DNA of 64,000 nt, taken from positions 5,241,186-5,305,185 of the forward strand of contig JABBOT010000005.1 of assembly GCA_016165875.1 (NCBI GenBank), read 5' to 3'. The stretch is from Acanthopleura granulata (lineage: Eukaryota; Mollusca; Polyplacophora; Chitonida; Chitonidae). The notes beneath the pieces are model-generated. The model was not told where the DNA came from and did not search any database. It was given only the letters and a program-made list of their open reading frames with translations. The translations under genes were made by a program, and so were the position numbers. The stretch's first letter is position 1; the number at the start of each line of letters is the position of its first letter. Positions 21,899-35,282 of this stretch are shown one piece after another.

Positions 21899-23230
21899 AG
21901 CCGGGATCTTAGGTGTGACACAGGATTGAAACAAGTCCATGTTGTTGCCATGATGACGGCTCCTGAAGCGAAAACTGATTCATGTAGCAAAAAAAAAAAA
22001 AAAAAAATTCATTATTTTTAACATCCACGCTGGAACAGATTTCTGTGTCTGGATTGTTTTTCATCAGACTTGACCAGACATAGATATATGGAAAACACCA
22101 AGGGCATTGGAGTGATTAGTTTTACACCTTGGTATATGATCTAAAGAAACAAAACAAGAAAGCTGCGTAGAGGCTGTGACATGAGTGAGTGATGTGCTTG
22201 CACATGCGTAAATAAGTGTGAAAAATGGCTGCCATGCCAACTACTGACAACAATCGCTGGAATTATTATGGAGAAGTTCCATGTTGTGGCTTAGGGTAGC
22301 TCTGCGCAAGAATATGTGTGCCCTGTGCAGAGTTGTGAGGCTGCCCCAAACTTGTCAAATCCTTTTGAGTGTCACTTCCAGCGAGTGACACAACACACCG
22401 GGGAGTAGTTTATCCAACCACTGTAGGAGGGCAGAAATGTAGCGTAGGAACACAGATTTGATCATACGCAGCAGGTGGATGTTTTATCCTGTGTTATTGC
22501 GCCATGTTTTACTGTGATAGCCGGCTGTGATAGAATTGAGATGAACGATGAGATATGAAAGATTCTACAGGATGAGATACCTAATACGAGATAAGGTGCA
22601 GGATGAGATACAGTATGAGGTGCAGGATGAGATATAGGATACAAGGTCTGCCTTTGGGATTCTTCTGGTTGACTGGACAGTGACAGAATGGCAGAATGTT
22701 GTTCTCATTGTGAATTGCTGCTTGACCTGTGTACATTCTTTTTTGGTGTTTTCCATCAGTATTTAGATACACTCCTGTAAGTGGCAGTACAGTGTTGTAC
22801 CAAACGGTACACTACACTACAACACATGCATCTGGATCAGGGTGTGAGCAATCAGGTATCTTAGCAATGTGAAGAGAAAACTAGGAATTGAGTGGCTTAA
22901 GCTAAACATCATTGCCATCAACTTGCAACAAGACCAGTTCTTGAAGATTGGTTTGGATTTTGATTTTTTTGACACCAAGCGAAAAAAGAAAAGGTTTTCT
23001 TTGGAGTAGCAAAGCCATCATGGATGCCTTAAGCACTGGTAGGCATGTAGAACATCAATGTGATGGCATTAAGCTGTGGCACATTTCTGAAACAAGAATT
23101 TTTAGGTTTTGCGTATCTTGACATCTTGCTATCAGCCTCTCTCTGCGTACTCCGTGCATGGCACTGGAAACATCCATGTAGAGGTATGAATGAGGTGGTA
23201 AAGCCAAACTCAGATGACATGGACAAGTCA

Positions 23231-23258
23231 TCTGAGTGAGTGAGTGAGTGAGTGAGGG
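23231..23258 (+). repeat. (GTGA)n microsatellite
   Basis: About six GTGA/GAGT tetranucleotides lie in a row in the presumed 3' UTR. Confidence 0.9.
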
Positions 23259-24284
23259 TTGCATATTAGGCATCACCAGATCAGCCTGCAGAAATGGGCA
23301 CAACTGCAGTTGTCATATCATCCTCGGGTGTATATATTTTAAAGTGTAAGCCAGCACGTAGGATAAGTCTCAGCTTTTCTGGAAACATTTGACTCAGAAA
23401 ATGTTCAGAGAAAAGGTTTTAATGCTAACTAAGTTTTTAGTGCAGCGTTGAAACTGAGTTATCCTGCCGAGCTGAAATCAAGTCATCCAAGAGAGCTGAA
23501 GCATCGTATCATGTTGAGACATGGGTATCCCACGGAACTGAAAAAGGAATATTCCTGCAGAGTTCCCCTGTCTAGTTGTTATCCTTTTAAGGTGACAAAA
23601 AGGTCAACTGTCTTCAGCTTCTAAACCTGCATTTCGAAAAAAGAAACAGTATGAAACGACGAGATGGGAATCTCAGTTTGTGCCTGATAAAGATTTGCAT
23701 GTTGTTGTTGTCATAATAGTTTATGGTCGTAAAATGTGTGATTATCCATAGTGAAACGTTAAATTCGTTAACTTATATAGATGGTGTTTTTTAAAACATA
23801 TTATATGTTGACTGTTAACATTAGGTTATTATGAGAGGACGATTAATATATACCTGTATGTACAATTAGTTGCAACCCCAGGTGGAACTGGCCAGCCCCA
23901 GAGTTCTCTCCCCTTACCATCTGTGCATGCTGTACATTTACATGTGTATGTTGAGATAGATTTTGTATGACTTGGTTTTTTCTTTACACAGGACCATAGA
24001 TTGTGAAAACAGTACACAGATTGTTGTGTGTAATGGAAGTACAACTTCACAGGTGTGCGTGTGTCACTGGCAGTTGTTCTCAATGCCCTACCATATACCC
24101 TATGGATGTATGTGTGTTTTACGGTCTGTTTTGTATTAAGCATGTGTTTCTGGGTTGGCCTCTCTGATTGCCTGCCCCATTTGCTCAATATCCAAGCTTG
24201 TCTTGCCTGTCTTTGTGTTCTTTGTTGATGTCAAAATTATTGCAAAACTGCGGTAACCTAAAGTTCACAATGAAACACCAATGG

Positions 24285-24356
24285 AATAAATAAATAGAAT
24301 TCACAACTGTGGGAATATTGTTTCATGTAAGTTCTCTGCGAAACCTGCAAAATAAA
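24285..24356 (+). terminator. Candidate PDE8 poly(A) signals
   Basis: Two AATAAA hexamers (24285-24290 and 24351-24356) lie about 2.4 kb after the stop codon. They are candidates only, since AATAAA is common in AT-rich DNA. Confidence 0.3.
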
Positions 24357-25744
24357 ATTATCTTGAGCTTTTTCCCACAAATACATGTAAGCTCAAATAC
24401 ATATATGTAGGAAAGTAAACAAGGTTAGGTTGTTTTTTTTTAATATTTCTGTCAGATACTTGATTGGCTGATGGTGTAGTTATCATGTGACCATGCACAG
24501 ACTGTAACCATCTCCAGGAAAATTTGTTTCCGGAAGTTTGCTGAGGCATTCATTTCCAAAGCTGATAGTAGATGTACAAGATTTTTATTGTTAAAGCTGC
24601 TTAGGTTGTTTTAAACTTTCAAGAATTTTAGTTCAGGGCTCAGTCTCTATGGCCTCGTATCACTGTTATTGTAATATATATGCTGAAGTGTTTGATTTCT
24701 ATGAGTGGAAAAAAGGGAGGAAAGCGCTGTATCAGATTAGGTTAAAATGTAGGCCAGTGACGCTCTGACATCATGCTTCAAATTGGTGTCAATTTCAAAC
24801 AGACAAACTTTGATGATCAAAACTGGTTTGAACGAGAGACGAATCTTGATATGATTGTTTCTGCTGTTGGCTAATCTAAAACTGACTGTAAGAATGGCAG
24901 CTGGAACCTTGAAAACCCATACATGACCCGGGTTCAAAACGCAATCAGGTTAATCATACCAAAGACATTCAAAATAAAACTCAACATTTCTCCATTCAAG
25001 ACGTATGTCAAAGCAGCACTTAACTCTTCCATGAATTGAGACATACATAGACGTGAGCCAATACATAACTGAAAGCTTGACCAAAGAACAAGGGTTTTGG
25101 TTAACAAAATGGGAATTATTCTTTTCATTGCTTTAAGGCAGTAGAAATTAATAACTTCTCCTTTTAGGACAGTATTTGTGTTTTTTTTGTTTCTTCATTT
25201 TGCTCTTCCAATCTCAGTTCTAATTGCATTTAGGAATTACAGTTAACAGGTCAGTTTGGTGTTTGACAAGATGATGCCATTTTGTGGCCGTCATTGACTA
25301 GGGAACACGTGTTCTTGGAGGGCATACACATAAATGTGGAGCCTTTCTTAGGAGCATATAGAGGCTGTGGTTGGGTGTCCAATAGCAGAGACATAGGCTT
25401 TTATTGACATAAGAACTTGGTGGTAGCCCTACCATTGGATGCCTTTGTACAATCTTTGCAATTAGGAATGCTGATATAGGACTAGAACTGATTGTTGGTT
25501 TGCGTGGATCTGAAATCAAAACTGAAACGCTTTCCACATGTGCATGTGCATGACTTGAGCACCTGAATCGCACTGTCCATTCAGTTTGCACTGGTACTGT
25601 GCTGTAGCTTGTCCATTCCAGAGATATTAATGTATACCCAAAATGATGAAAAGATCAGACAGAGAAGCACCTGCCTTCTGTAATCCAAGGATTTCCCGTT
25701 TATGGGTCGTGATTGTACAGCCACTGTTTTGGGGTGACTAATTT

Positions 25745-26075
25745 GTGGAAAGTCTAGTACTTTCCTGATTCAGGCTGGCGTGGGTTGCTTTGTTGTGATG
25801 GATTTGTGGAATATGAAGTTTTTTCCTGGTTCAGGATGGCCCTGGGTTGCTTTCCTTCTGATGGATGTGTGGAATATGAAGTCTTTTCTGATTCAAGATT
25901 GCCACAGGTTGCTCTCTTGTGATGGATTTGTGGAATATGAAGTTTTTTTCTGGCTCAACATAACCCTGAGTTGCTTTGATGTGATAGATTCATGGAATAT
26001 GAAGTCTTTTTTCTGATTCAAGATTTCCATGGGATGCTTTGTAGCTGTGATGGGTTTATGGAATATGAAGTCTGT
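25745..26075 (+). repeat. Degenerate tandem repeat, about 66 bp, five copies
   Basis: Each copy has GGAATATGAAGTYTTTT, then TGATTCA-like and GGGTTGCTTT parts. The similarity is easily seen but incomplete. The reading frames through it have no known motif. Confidence 0.85.
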
Positions 26076-28477
26076 ATATCTTATGACATTGTGGAGCATA
26101 TAGTCTTCCCTTAACTCAAAAGTGCTAGCTGAGATGGTTCGCTTTCGTGATCAAGGGTCTCATATGCCCTGAGATGGCAGCCATGTTTTATTAAATCTCT
26201 ATGATGAAAATGGAATGGGCAACTCCAAAAAACACATTAGCTTCATGCATATGTTAAAACGCATGCTACGGGGAATTCACCTGAGAAGTTTGTATTGTTA
26301 CATGTTTGTAGGTGCGACATCAAGATGCGGTCTGTGTAAGCATGCAACTTTTGCAGTTAAATTGTCAGTAAAGCACATAGATACCAGCATATGACAGTGA
26401 ACTTAATGCATTTTATGATATGATTTATGTTAAATCCCACCTACTGTGCAGCAGATCCCATATTATTTGCAAAGAGGCGGCTACTTTTAAGGGATACAAA
26501 TCCAGCAATAGCCACCATATATTCATGAAGTTGCAGATTGTTAACATTTTTGCCTGTGTTTTATGTTTGTTTACATTTCCATCTTGTGAGTGGTCTACAT
26601 CTGTGTGCAGTTTGTTTTCCTGCCATATACAAGTTTATATACTGCCAGTCTTTATGTGGTTTTGTCAGAGTTGATGCACATGTTGGGGTAATGTCTAGAT
26701 GGTTTGGTGCTTGAAATCTTTAATCTGCTTTTATGATACAACCTATTATTGGTGTGACTGGTTTTATGCTGTAATTACAAAATATACTAACGACTCAGTT
26801 AAAGGACTCTAGTCTGTATCTGGTAAGGTAGAGAAGGCCAGCCCAAATTTTGTACAGTATTTATTTATTATAGAATTTATATATTTACATACGTGTCATA
26901 TTTGTAGTGAAATTGAGACTTGGCTTGTCTGCCATTTGATAATACATTGTAAAAAGAGATGAATGACTGATGATGTCAGAGTCATTTTATCTCTACAAAA
27001 CACTTAAAAACAACAATAGAATAAAAGCATTGTTAAATGCAGTTGTTAACTTAGATGTAGACCAAATGCTGTATCCATATCTGAAGTTTTATTTACTTTA
27101 GATTAAATGTTTTCTATTCAATTTTCTTTTTAAATTCTGACTGTTGATATCAGATAAATCATTTCTTCTGCATATTGTCTGATGATTTTTTTAGTTACCG
27201 TAGTCACTGTGTTGGCAGGTTTCCATAGTGATTAACTTGTTTGATTGCCTTCCTTGTCACTGATGATTTCTAGACCTCTAGACATAAGTAGATGTACCTC
27301 AATATCATTGGTTGCCTCAGTCTATTGTGATGTAGTATGGTACTGATTATTTTATGAACACAGAACAAAGTAAAGTGCACTACCGATATGTTAAGAGAAC
27401 TACATGTAAATGTACAGTTGGGCTCTTCAGTTACAGCATAGGAAAGGGAAGAGGTTAAGAGAAACCAAATATATTGTCCAAATCCATGTCCTTGACAATC
27501 TGTTGTTCTGCTTGAGCAGCTGTAGATGTACATGACCCATGTTTCCTGTAAAAATTTCATGTTTATTTTATCAGAATTGCATGCGTGACACATGCAATAC
27601 ATTTTGCAAGTAAACAACTGAAAACTGAAGTAATAATCACAAAGTTTTATAGTTTATTTGGGTAAACGATGATGGCGCATTTAGTGGAATCTGCTGAACA
27701 CGTAATTACTGGCTTGGTTGGTATCCATGGTTCCGTCTGTCCCATAAGCATTCACAGCTACACAGATGACCCAGACATCACGGCAGCAATAATTCATCTG
27801 TGAACCGAGATGGCTTCATTTAGATTAATCCTGTTACCTAACAAGGTAATTATGTAATTCTGTGTGTGTTTGGATTTTCTGCTGTTTTCTGTATAGATTA
27901 CTCATATGGAGTGAATTTCATTTGCCCTCGAATATTCACTGATATGTAAATTTAGGTCGCTTCATTTTTGTCCTAATTTTGTATATTTGTGTTGAGACTG
28001 TGGATGGTTTTGGGGCATTGTTCTCTCCTATTACCTAGCTTCAGCAACAGGTTCATACACACATTGCCAAATCTTAACTTTCCCAACATTAGGGCGGAGC
28101 AACTGGAATTTCTGTGACTTGGAAGGATGTAACTGTGATATATATAATTGCACTACAAGAAAAATGTTACAATTCTGTAGTTCTACATTAGAGCAATCAA
28201 TTAAAGCAAAGCGGAATAATCCATTAACTTCCTTTTTGACTACATTATGTACGTAAAAACAACTCAGTGCTGACCTCAATTCAAATGGTGATTTTTTCAT
28301 CTTTCCTGTACAAGTAGTTCGAAAACTGATGATTCTTAATTTATCTTCACAAATAAATGAAATGTAACGTTTATTCTGTTGGTTTTGCAACAGATTTCTG
28401 ACCTGACAGTTCATCGTTTTCTTTACTCCATGTGTGTAATTTCAGTTATGACCTCATCTGTGTGTTTTGTTTATAAC

Positions 28478-28597
28478 GTGAATTGTTCTAATGTGAATTG
28501 TCCCGGCGTGAATTGTTCTAATGTGAATTGTCCCGGCGTGAATTGTTCTGATGTGAATTGTACTGGTGTGAATTGTTCTGATGTGAATTGTTCTGAC
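28478..28597 (+). repeat. 15-bp tandem repeat, eight copies
   Basis: Eight units of GTGAATTGTYCYRRY follow each other exactly. In one forward frame they encode VNCSN/VNCPG/VNCSD pentapeptides, but the frame has no start or splice context that marks it as a gene. Confidence 0.92.
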
Positions 28598-28602
28598 ACA
28601 GA

Positions 28603-31600
28603 CCCATCTTGAAATAGTGATTACTTCAAGAGTTGCAGACTGAAAGGTCTTAATTTGTTTGTATGCAGTGTAAGAGTTAGTTTTATATGTATGAGTGGTG
28701 TGATTCAACTTTATACCATACAAAATTGTGATATTTGTAAGAAAAACTGCTTATGTTTTAAGATGTTAATAAAGAAACGGGGGAGTATAATGTTATTAAA
28801 TATAGTTATTTTTATTATTAAAATAATATGTTAATGTTGTAATTACTGACTGGCAGTTTTCACCATGCGATATAGTAACTTATAAACTGTACAGGCAGTT
28901 GTTTTATTTCTCAGATAGAAGTCATGTGTGCTTTGTCAGAATGGATAATAACTGTACCATGTTACCGACAAACAGTGAATTGTTCGCTGTACTCCACACT
29001 GACATGGACAGTCTGCCATGCATGTATAACTCTAGATATATGTCTTAATTGATATTGTCTATAGACACGAAACATACATATATAATATCGTACGGGTCTC
29101 GTTGATGTTGTTGAACTTCGTACGACTCGACTGTCATATGGGTTCGGTTAGCTTTCTCGTTGACAACTTTTTCTTGGGTATATTGTTTGAAGGTCTCTGT
29201 TGTTGTCTGGTGGATACAGTGCATATTTTGTGTAAAGTTGTACATTTTGGTCACCAACTAATTCAGTTTTGTACACTACATGTACTGGTATGATGTCAGT
29301 TTGATAATGAAATCCATTTGTTAACTACCCAGGTGTTGCTATGACGACTGTTTTGTGAACCAGCCCTAGTTACCATGGACAACCCCCTAGATACCATGGT
29401 TATATATGTACTGTTTGTACATGTAGCAGTGGACTACCCCCATAGTTATCATGGAAACTTACTTGGGAGTTGATGTAGCAGTTTGTTATTGAGAAAGCTT
29501 TGATTCTATTCTTAAAAGCTGTAATAAATACAAAACTACCTGATGTGAAGTCAGCTATTGCATTTGCTCTTATCTTTTTCATTTTATGGACGTTTATTTT
29601 CTTTCTTGTTTGGTGAATCGGCATTCACCAAACCAAAACAGCTTGGTTTCCTCCACTTGTAAACCTGATTGCCATTTTACCAGTGAAACATTCTCTAGTG
29701 TGAAAAACACTAGTAATTAAATAAATAAATAAATTGATAAACATCTTGACCAGGAAGCATTATGGATCAATTGAATTATGCTGAGGACTGAGCCATCAAA
29801 ATAATAACTGATGTCAAAGCCTATGACAGAACAAAAATCACCAACGTTTTGTTGAAAATGGACAAAACAGCCCCATCGTATTTAATGGACCTTTTTGTTA
29901 AATAAATTTTATACTTGCTCAACTTGTCATGGTAAAGTGATGTACCGAGTTGCAGTTCTGTACGATGATTCATTATGAAGACAAGTTCTGAAAACTCAAT
30001 ATTGTCAGACTGACAGAAGACGTGTAGACTTCGTCTCAGCCAGTATAGTGAGGCGATTAACAGAGGCTAGATACCTTTGCTGATATCATCATGTCTCAAG
30101 CTGAGCCTCATGAAACCCTTCAAAAAGTGGTAAAAGGACATCGAGTTTAACAAAAAATAAGGTGGACACCGAAGTCCAGGGACTGGTCATTGGCATGATT
30201 TCTGTGTGTACGCTAAAACAGCATGGGGTGTCATCTCTGGTGTCATCTCTGGTGTCATCTTCAGTATATGTAAAGGTGAAACCTCCAGGACCTAGCTACT
30301 TTCGCAAATTTTCTTGTCCTCTGAAAGTGTTTATTGGGCTGTACTTACAACAGTGGGACTGCCATGGGAGATAAACATTATTATCTTTGTTTAAGATAGC
30401 ATAGATTTTATGGCTGAAAATTGGCTGAAATCACTCAGCCATTTCCAGCACCAAACAGTGTAGATGTCGCTGTCATGTTGCTATACTGTTGCTTAAAGCA
30501 CGTTCTGAATGACATCCACCAATTTAGAATGACATACATTGTAATGTCCACTGCAAGAAATGTATTCCACAATTTGAGAAGTCCATAGAGTAAGAATTAC
30601 ACACAATATATCCTGCTAAATAAAGTAAAAGTAGAAAATATGTCTTAGTTATGCTTTAATAGCTAATAGCCTGTTCACAGTGGCAGTATTCACATTGGTG
30701 ACAAGATGCATGTTTCGGTAAATTGTAATGGGAAATAAGCATGCAAACCCTGAATGTCTCAGCAACCCCAAGTTAACCTTGAGTTCTTTGTTCCTCCAGA
30801 AACAGCAGCAGTTCGCTGTGGTGAGGAATTAGCGGGGAAAAGGTGAAATGGTTTTAAATGTTTTTGCGATAGTTCAACCTGTTTTGTTGAGAAGGGTGCT
30901 CTCATCAAGATTTTCTTTTTAACAGTTGACTTATCTGGATAAGAATTTTTATTAAACTCAATCAGAACTTTCAGTAGCAGTGAGGATGTTGGTTATCGTG
31001 TGTAAAATATACATGAACAAATTGTGAAATGATTAATAATTTCTCTGGTCATAGCAAGAGTCCTAATTTGCTAAATTTTACCCTCTCTTGCACTATTGGT
31101 TTGTCTGCACATTCATGTTCCCTGAGACTTCTGTATCATTTCTACAAATGATTCTGTAAGGACGAAGGCTGTCTTTTCTTGTATTACTTCACCACATACA
31201 TTGCATATAATTATAATCCATTCAAATAAAATTTGCCGATTGTTTTCATAGTCAGTGTCACTGGGTATGATGGGGCTATGGGCATTAGCAGTCCCACTTG
31301 CTACATGATGTTTTGTAAGGTTTGAGTGGGGGACATATCCGTGGCCTGCGCCTTTACCATAAATCTCCTGTTTTTTCTCTTTGTTTTTGCTCTGTTGTTT
31401 TCATATAGGTTATTGCAAACCTTAACCTCCATTGAATGTACTGAAAATTATAGTTTTTAATGAAATGTCTTAAAACTTGTTTTGAATCTGTATGCAGAAG
31501 TTTAGCATTTTTGAGTGTAATTTTATTCCCTTTGAGATATTAAGACCAGCACAGCATGAAAAGATTCTGCTCATTGACCAAAAAAAACATTATCCTGAAG

Positions 31601-32540
31601 TTAAAGCTGCACTGTTCTTATCTTTTAAGATAGTCAGATAAATCCATTTCTCTTTGACCGTTTCTATCTCTTGAATTATCATGATTTCACATTTGTATCT
31701 GGCGGCCGTTTGTGGTTTTAAGGCTGTATGTTTCACTTGGTCACTCACCCCAGAATGTACAAACAATGAACACACAGTGCTAAATGCAGCTTTTTTATGC
31801 ACACAGCCTGATATTAGCCAAACAGACCCAATACAACATTGCTTTTTATACCATTTGTCATCAGTTTTATGTTTCAAAAGGTTTTATCGGTAAAAACAAT
31901 TTCCATGTGAAATATTTGTTCGAAAGGTACATTTCCAATGCAACCTTTTATACCTTGTTCTGTAGAATGGGCGGGGTTTGGGGGCTGGGCTTTGTAGCTT
32001 TGTACTATAAGACTTTGCATGACAAGCATACCTTTGAATTTAAGGTATATACGTAGGTATGTATGTGTGTATGTATGCTTGGGTTTCATGTCATACTCAA
32101 CGATGTCTCAGTCATATGGCGACCAGAAGTCCTTCTGGTGTGTGCAGATAGTGTGTCTTCCTGTGGCATGCTGCCAATGTGCTGCAGCCACTGGGGCATC
32201 ATATCGAACACACCAGACTTGACACCTCACTCTGTCACATTATACTAATCTGGGCCAAGAGGTCCTATTTTCTTGTTGTTACCTCTCAGAAATGAGCGCC
32301 AAATGAGGCAGCAACAAGTACCATTTTTAAGCCAGGTATGACACGACCAAGGTGTATACCTATAAATCTATAGCCCAAGACCACGGTCTAAACGTGGCTT
32401 GTATTTACTGATAGGCAGGGACAGCTGGCCACCCTTACGCCTAACCCCATATTAAAAGATCACAGCCAAGATCCTTGGCTAATTAATATAGTGCTATGTC
32501 TTCACACAAAATGGAAGATGCCCGAATTGTGGGCACAAAG
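28603..32540. other. Intergenic DNA, no gene seen
   Basis: AT-rich sequence with a diverged SINE at 29641-29740 and a short triplicated GGTGTCATCTCT motif near 30226-30260. No exon-like segment is convincing. Confidence 0.6.
29641..29740 (+). mobile_element. Old, diverged SINE 3' half
   Basis: GGTTTCCTCC at 29646, AGTGAAACATTCTCTAGTG and a final AAATAAATAAATAAAT follow the same order as the SINE at 35185, but with many substitutions. Confidence 0.55.
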
Positions 32541-32766
32541 TTATTTAATTATTTATTTGATTGGTGTGATTCACTTCTATGACGCTGCCAGCATTATGGT
32601 GGGAAGGAATCGGGCAGAGTCTAGGGAAACCCCACAGCCATCCGCAGGATGCTGCAAGACCTTAACACTGAGAGGCACTGGAGTTGGGCTTGATCTCACA
32701 GCGGTCACATTTGTGAGAGACACCAGGGTCATTACACTGCACTTGCACGCTATCCCCCTCGGCTAC
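32541..32766 (-). mobile_element. Full-length tRNA-derived SINE, minus strand
   Basis: On the minus strand the element starts with GTAGCCGAGGGGGATAGCG, matching an RNA polymerase III A box. A B-box-like GTGAGATCAAGCCC follows, then the core with CCTTCCCACCATAATGCTGG, then a CAAATAAATAATT tail. It is about 226 bp and the most complete copy here. Superfamily is not certain; a mollusc-type SINE is likely. Confidence 0.8.
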
Positions 32767-34567
32767 AGATGTCCCAATTTCAGAAGTTGCATATAAGTCA
32801 CTAAAGTACTGAACCGGTAGGTTAATTGCTATAGATGCTGATATCAGCAGTCGCTCAGGTATATCACAGCTTGTCGAATTTATGCGCAGGCCATTGCGGG
32901 ACATCTAGTATTTGACGTTAAACTATGTTTCATTGTTCTTGGAACCCATTATCTCTTCTACATTTTTTTATGTGTTTTGATATCTTAACATATGGAACTA
33001 TATCTGTATATGCGAGTACCTGGCATATAATTATCGTACACATAAGTCTAATGTAAATATATATAGTTGGTTTCTAAATATGGCTTCTGACTTCACTTGT
33101 GAAACTCTACGTCCCTCAAATAAAACCCTCTGTTAAATCCATTTCACCAGTGTAATGGGTTAATCCTTAAAATCATTGAATATGCAATCCGTCATTCCTC
33201 GGGTAACGGATTCAGCGAGAGATTTTTTTCCTCAAAGTTTATATCATCAGCCAAGATAGTAACATCTATTCAGCAGGAGTAAAGAAAGACGACTGGGGGG
33301 CAGAGGGACGTATATGGATAGGCAAGGCCACACGAAGTACTTGTATATCGCATGCTTCCATAACTTCGATTAGATGCTGTACTTCAAAATAATGAAAAAT
33401 GTGTCCTTTTCTTGTAAATGCAACATCTACCGTACTTGAAAAAATTTTTTTATTTCAGGTAAACATGATACAAGTACTGTGAATTATCTCTACCTGAATT
33501 AAATAGGCATGTTGTTTCATTTATACGACCTTGCCGTGGAGGATCTATATTCTTTAAACTGTATTTCTTAACTTATAGTATAGATTTTTCATTGTAAAGG
33601 TTGCTACATCTGTTGATGGTAGTCATATTGTCCAGAAAGTCATCTTGGATTTTGTTGGTATATTCCTGTAACTTCTGGACATGTTTATACTTCCACGATC
33701 CAAATGGAGAATTTGGTTACATGAAGGCTTACAGATGATGTAGAGAGTGATAACACTGATTGAATTAACAGAACACACGAGGTATTCAAGTCTGTAGTCA
33801 TCTACAAGTGTACCAGATCCTTCTGCCATTTCTTATTTCCACTTCAACTCCTTCGTCCATGTCTCACACTGTTTACTACATGGTCTTAATGTACGTAAAG
33901 AATTACGGATTTCGTACAGTTAATTCGCGGGCACCATGCAGTGTCATATCTCACTGTTTCAAAGCCCTCTCACCAGCGCACTTAGGCCTAGATATGTCAT
34001 ACAAAATATAAAGGTGAGCTATATGGAGCAAAATGTAGATTTGGATTTCAAATTACGTTTTTAAACTCTTGTGTCTGTATTTTGGCATTTATCCCCACAA
34101 CCCATTTCCACTCGGAAACATTCTGTGGCCACATGAAAGGTACATCGTCAGCTGTAAATTGAGTGAAAAATCATGTGAAAAAGCTTCTTCTGTAGTGAGA
34201 TCCTAAGTACAAATTAGTTAAGAAATTTGATCCAATCAGTAAACATGTGTACAGGGCACATATACAGCTAGTGAAAATATATTTTTTTATTTTATTTTTT
34301 TTTGTAGGCCTATATTTGTCAGCCACACACCTGCAGTAACTATTGATAAAATGAACCGAGGCATGCTTAGTAGACATAATCACTTGTGCTGCATATTGCT
34401 GACATTGTCTATCAGCACAATAAAAGCAAATCCTTCAGACTTCGGCACTCAATCCATGTAGGTGTACATATATTATGACTGTATAGGCATGTGTGTTTTA
34501 AATTTAACAGCCTATAATTGTGCTCCTTAATAAGAGATACCTACTCTTCTGTGTGACCTCAATCTGT

Positions 34568-34690
34568 AAGGGTCGTGGGTTTCCCCCGGGCTCTGCCCGG
34601 TTTCTTCCCACCATAATGCTGGCCACCGTCGTATAAGCGAAATATTCTTGAGCACGGCGTAAAACACAAATCAAATAAATAAATATATAA
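34568..34690 (+). mobile_element. SINE 3' half
   Basis: Conserved core with GGGTTTCCCCCGGGCTCTGC, TTCCCACCATAATGCTGG, GCGAAATATTCTTGAGCACG and an AAATAAATAAATA tail. The tRNA-like head is absent, as expected for a 5'-truncated copy. Confidence 0.85.
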
Positions 34691-35184
34691 ATCAATCTGT
34701 AAGAATCTTCAATACCATACACTTATAACGTGACAAATAACATGTAGTTGACATTAAAGTGCATTAGAGAGATATACATCTATATATACTTGTGGTCAAC
34801 ATAGGCTACGTTTAGGACATTAGACATTCTTTCTCACACCAGTGAAGGCAAAGTTCTGTATATATTATACCAACCAGCCCTACTCTATACGTTAGCGTTG
34901 AAGTGTGGGTCTTGTGAAGGTGCTTATCGATTCGTTATGAAGCGATCCCCCTCAGTTAACAAACGTTGCAATAATGACAGTCAGTCTGATGTTTGCCGTG
35001 ATTGTAATAAACAAATAGAGGTGAATTCCCGTGGCTTCGTGGGCCATAACTTTATGCTCTCACAATTTAGAATGTATTCTCAATACATCACTTTATTGTA
35101 GTTAGTTTATATATATATATGTGTGTGTGTGTAAATTAAGTCTAGATACATGTATCATTACAGTTGAAGAGCTAAAGCACATGC

Positions 35185-35282
35185 CCGGTTTCCTCCCACC
35201 ATAATGCTAACCGCCGTCTTGTAAGTGAAATATTCTTGAGTACAGCGTAAAAACACCAATCAAATAAATAAATAAATAAACT
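35185..35282 (+). mobile_element. SINE 3' half
   Basis: Same family as at 34568: CCCGGTTTCCTCCCACCATA, GTGAAATATTCTTGAGTACA and an AAATAAATAAATAAATAAA tail. It is closer to the apparent consensus than most copies. Confidence 0.85.

Larger units (their letters stand above)
21899..28477 (+). other. PDE8 3' UTR and downstream intergenic DNA
   Basis: A genomic A-run of about 20 bases sits near 21990. AATAAA hexamers at 24285 and 24351 are plausible poly(A) signals, giving a 3' UTR of about 2.4 kb, but others lie further right and the true end cannot be fixed. Also present are GATGAGATA-type short repeats at 22570-22642, a GTGA microsatellite at 23231-23258 and a 66-bp repeat at 25745-26075. Confidence 0.5.
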
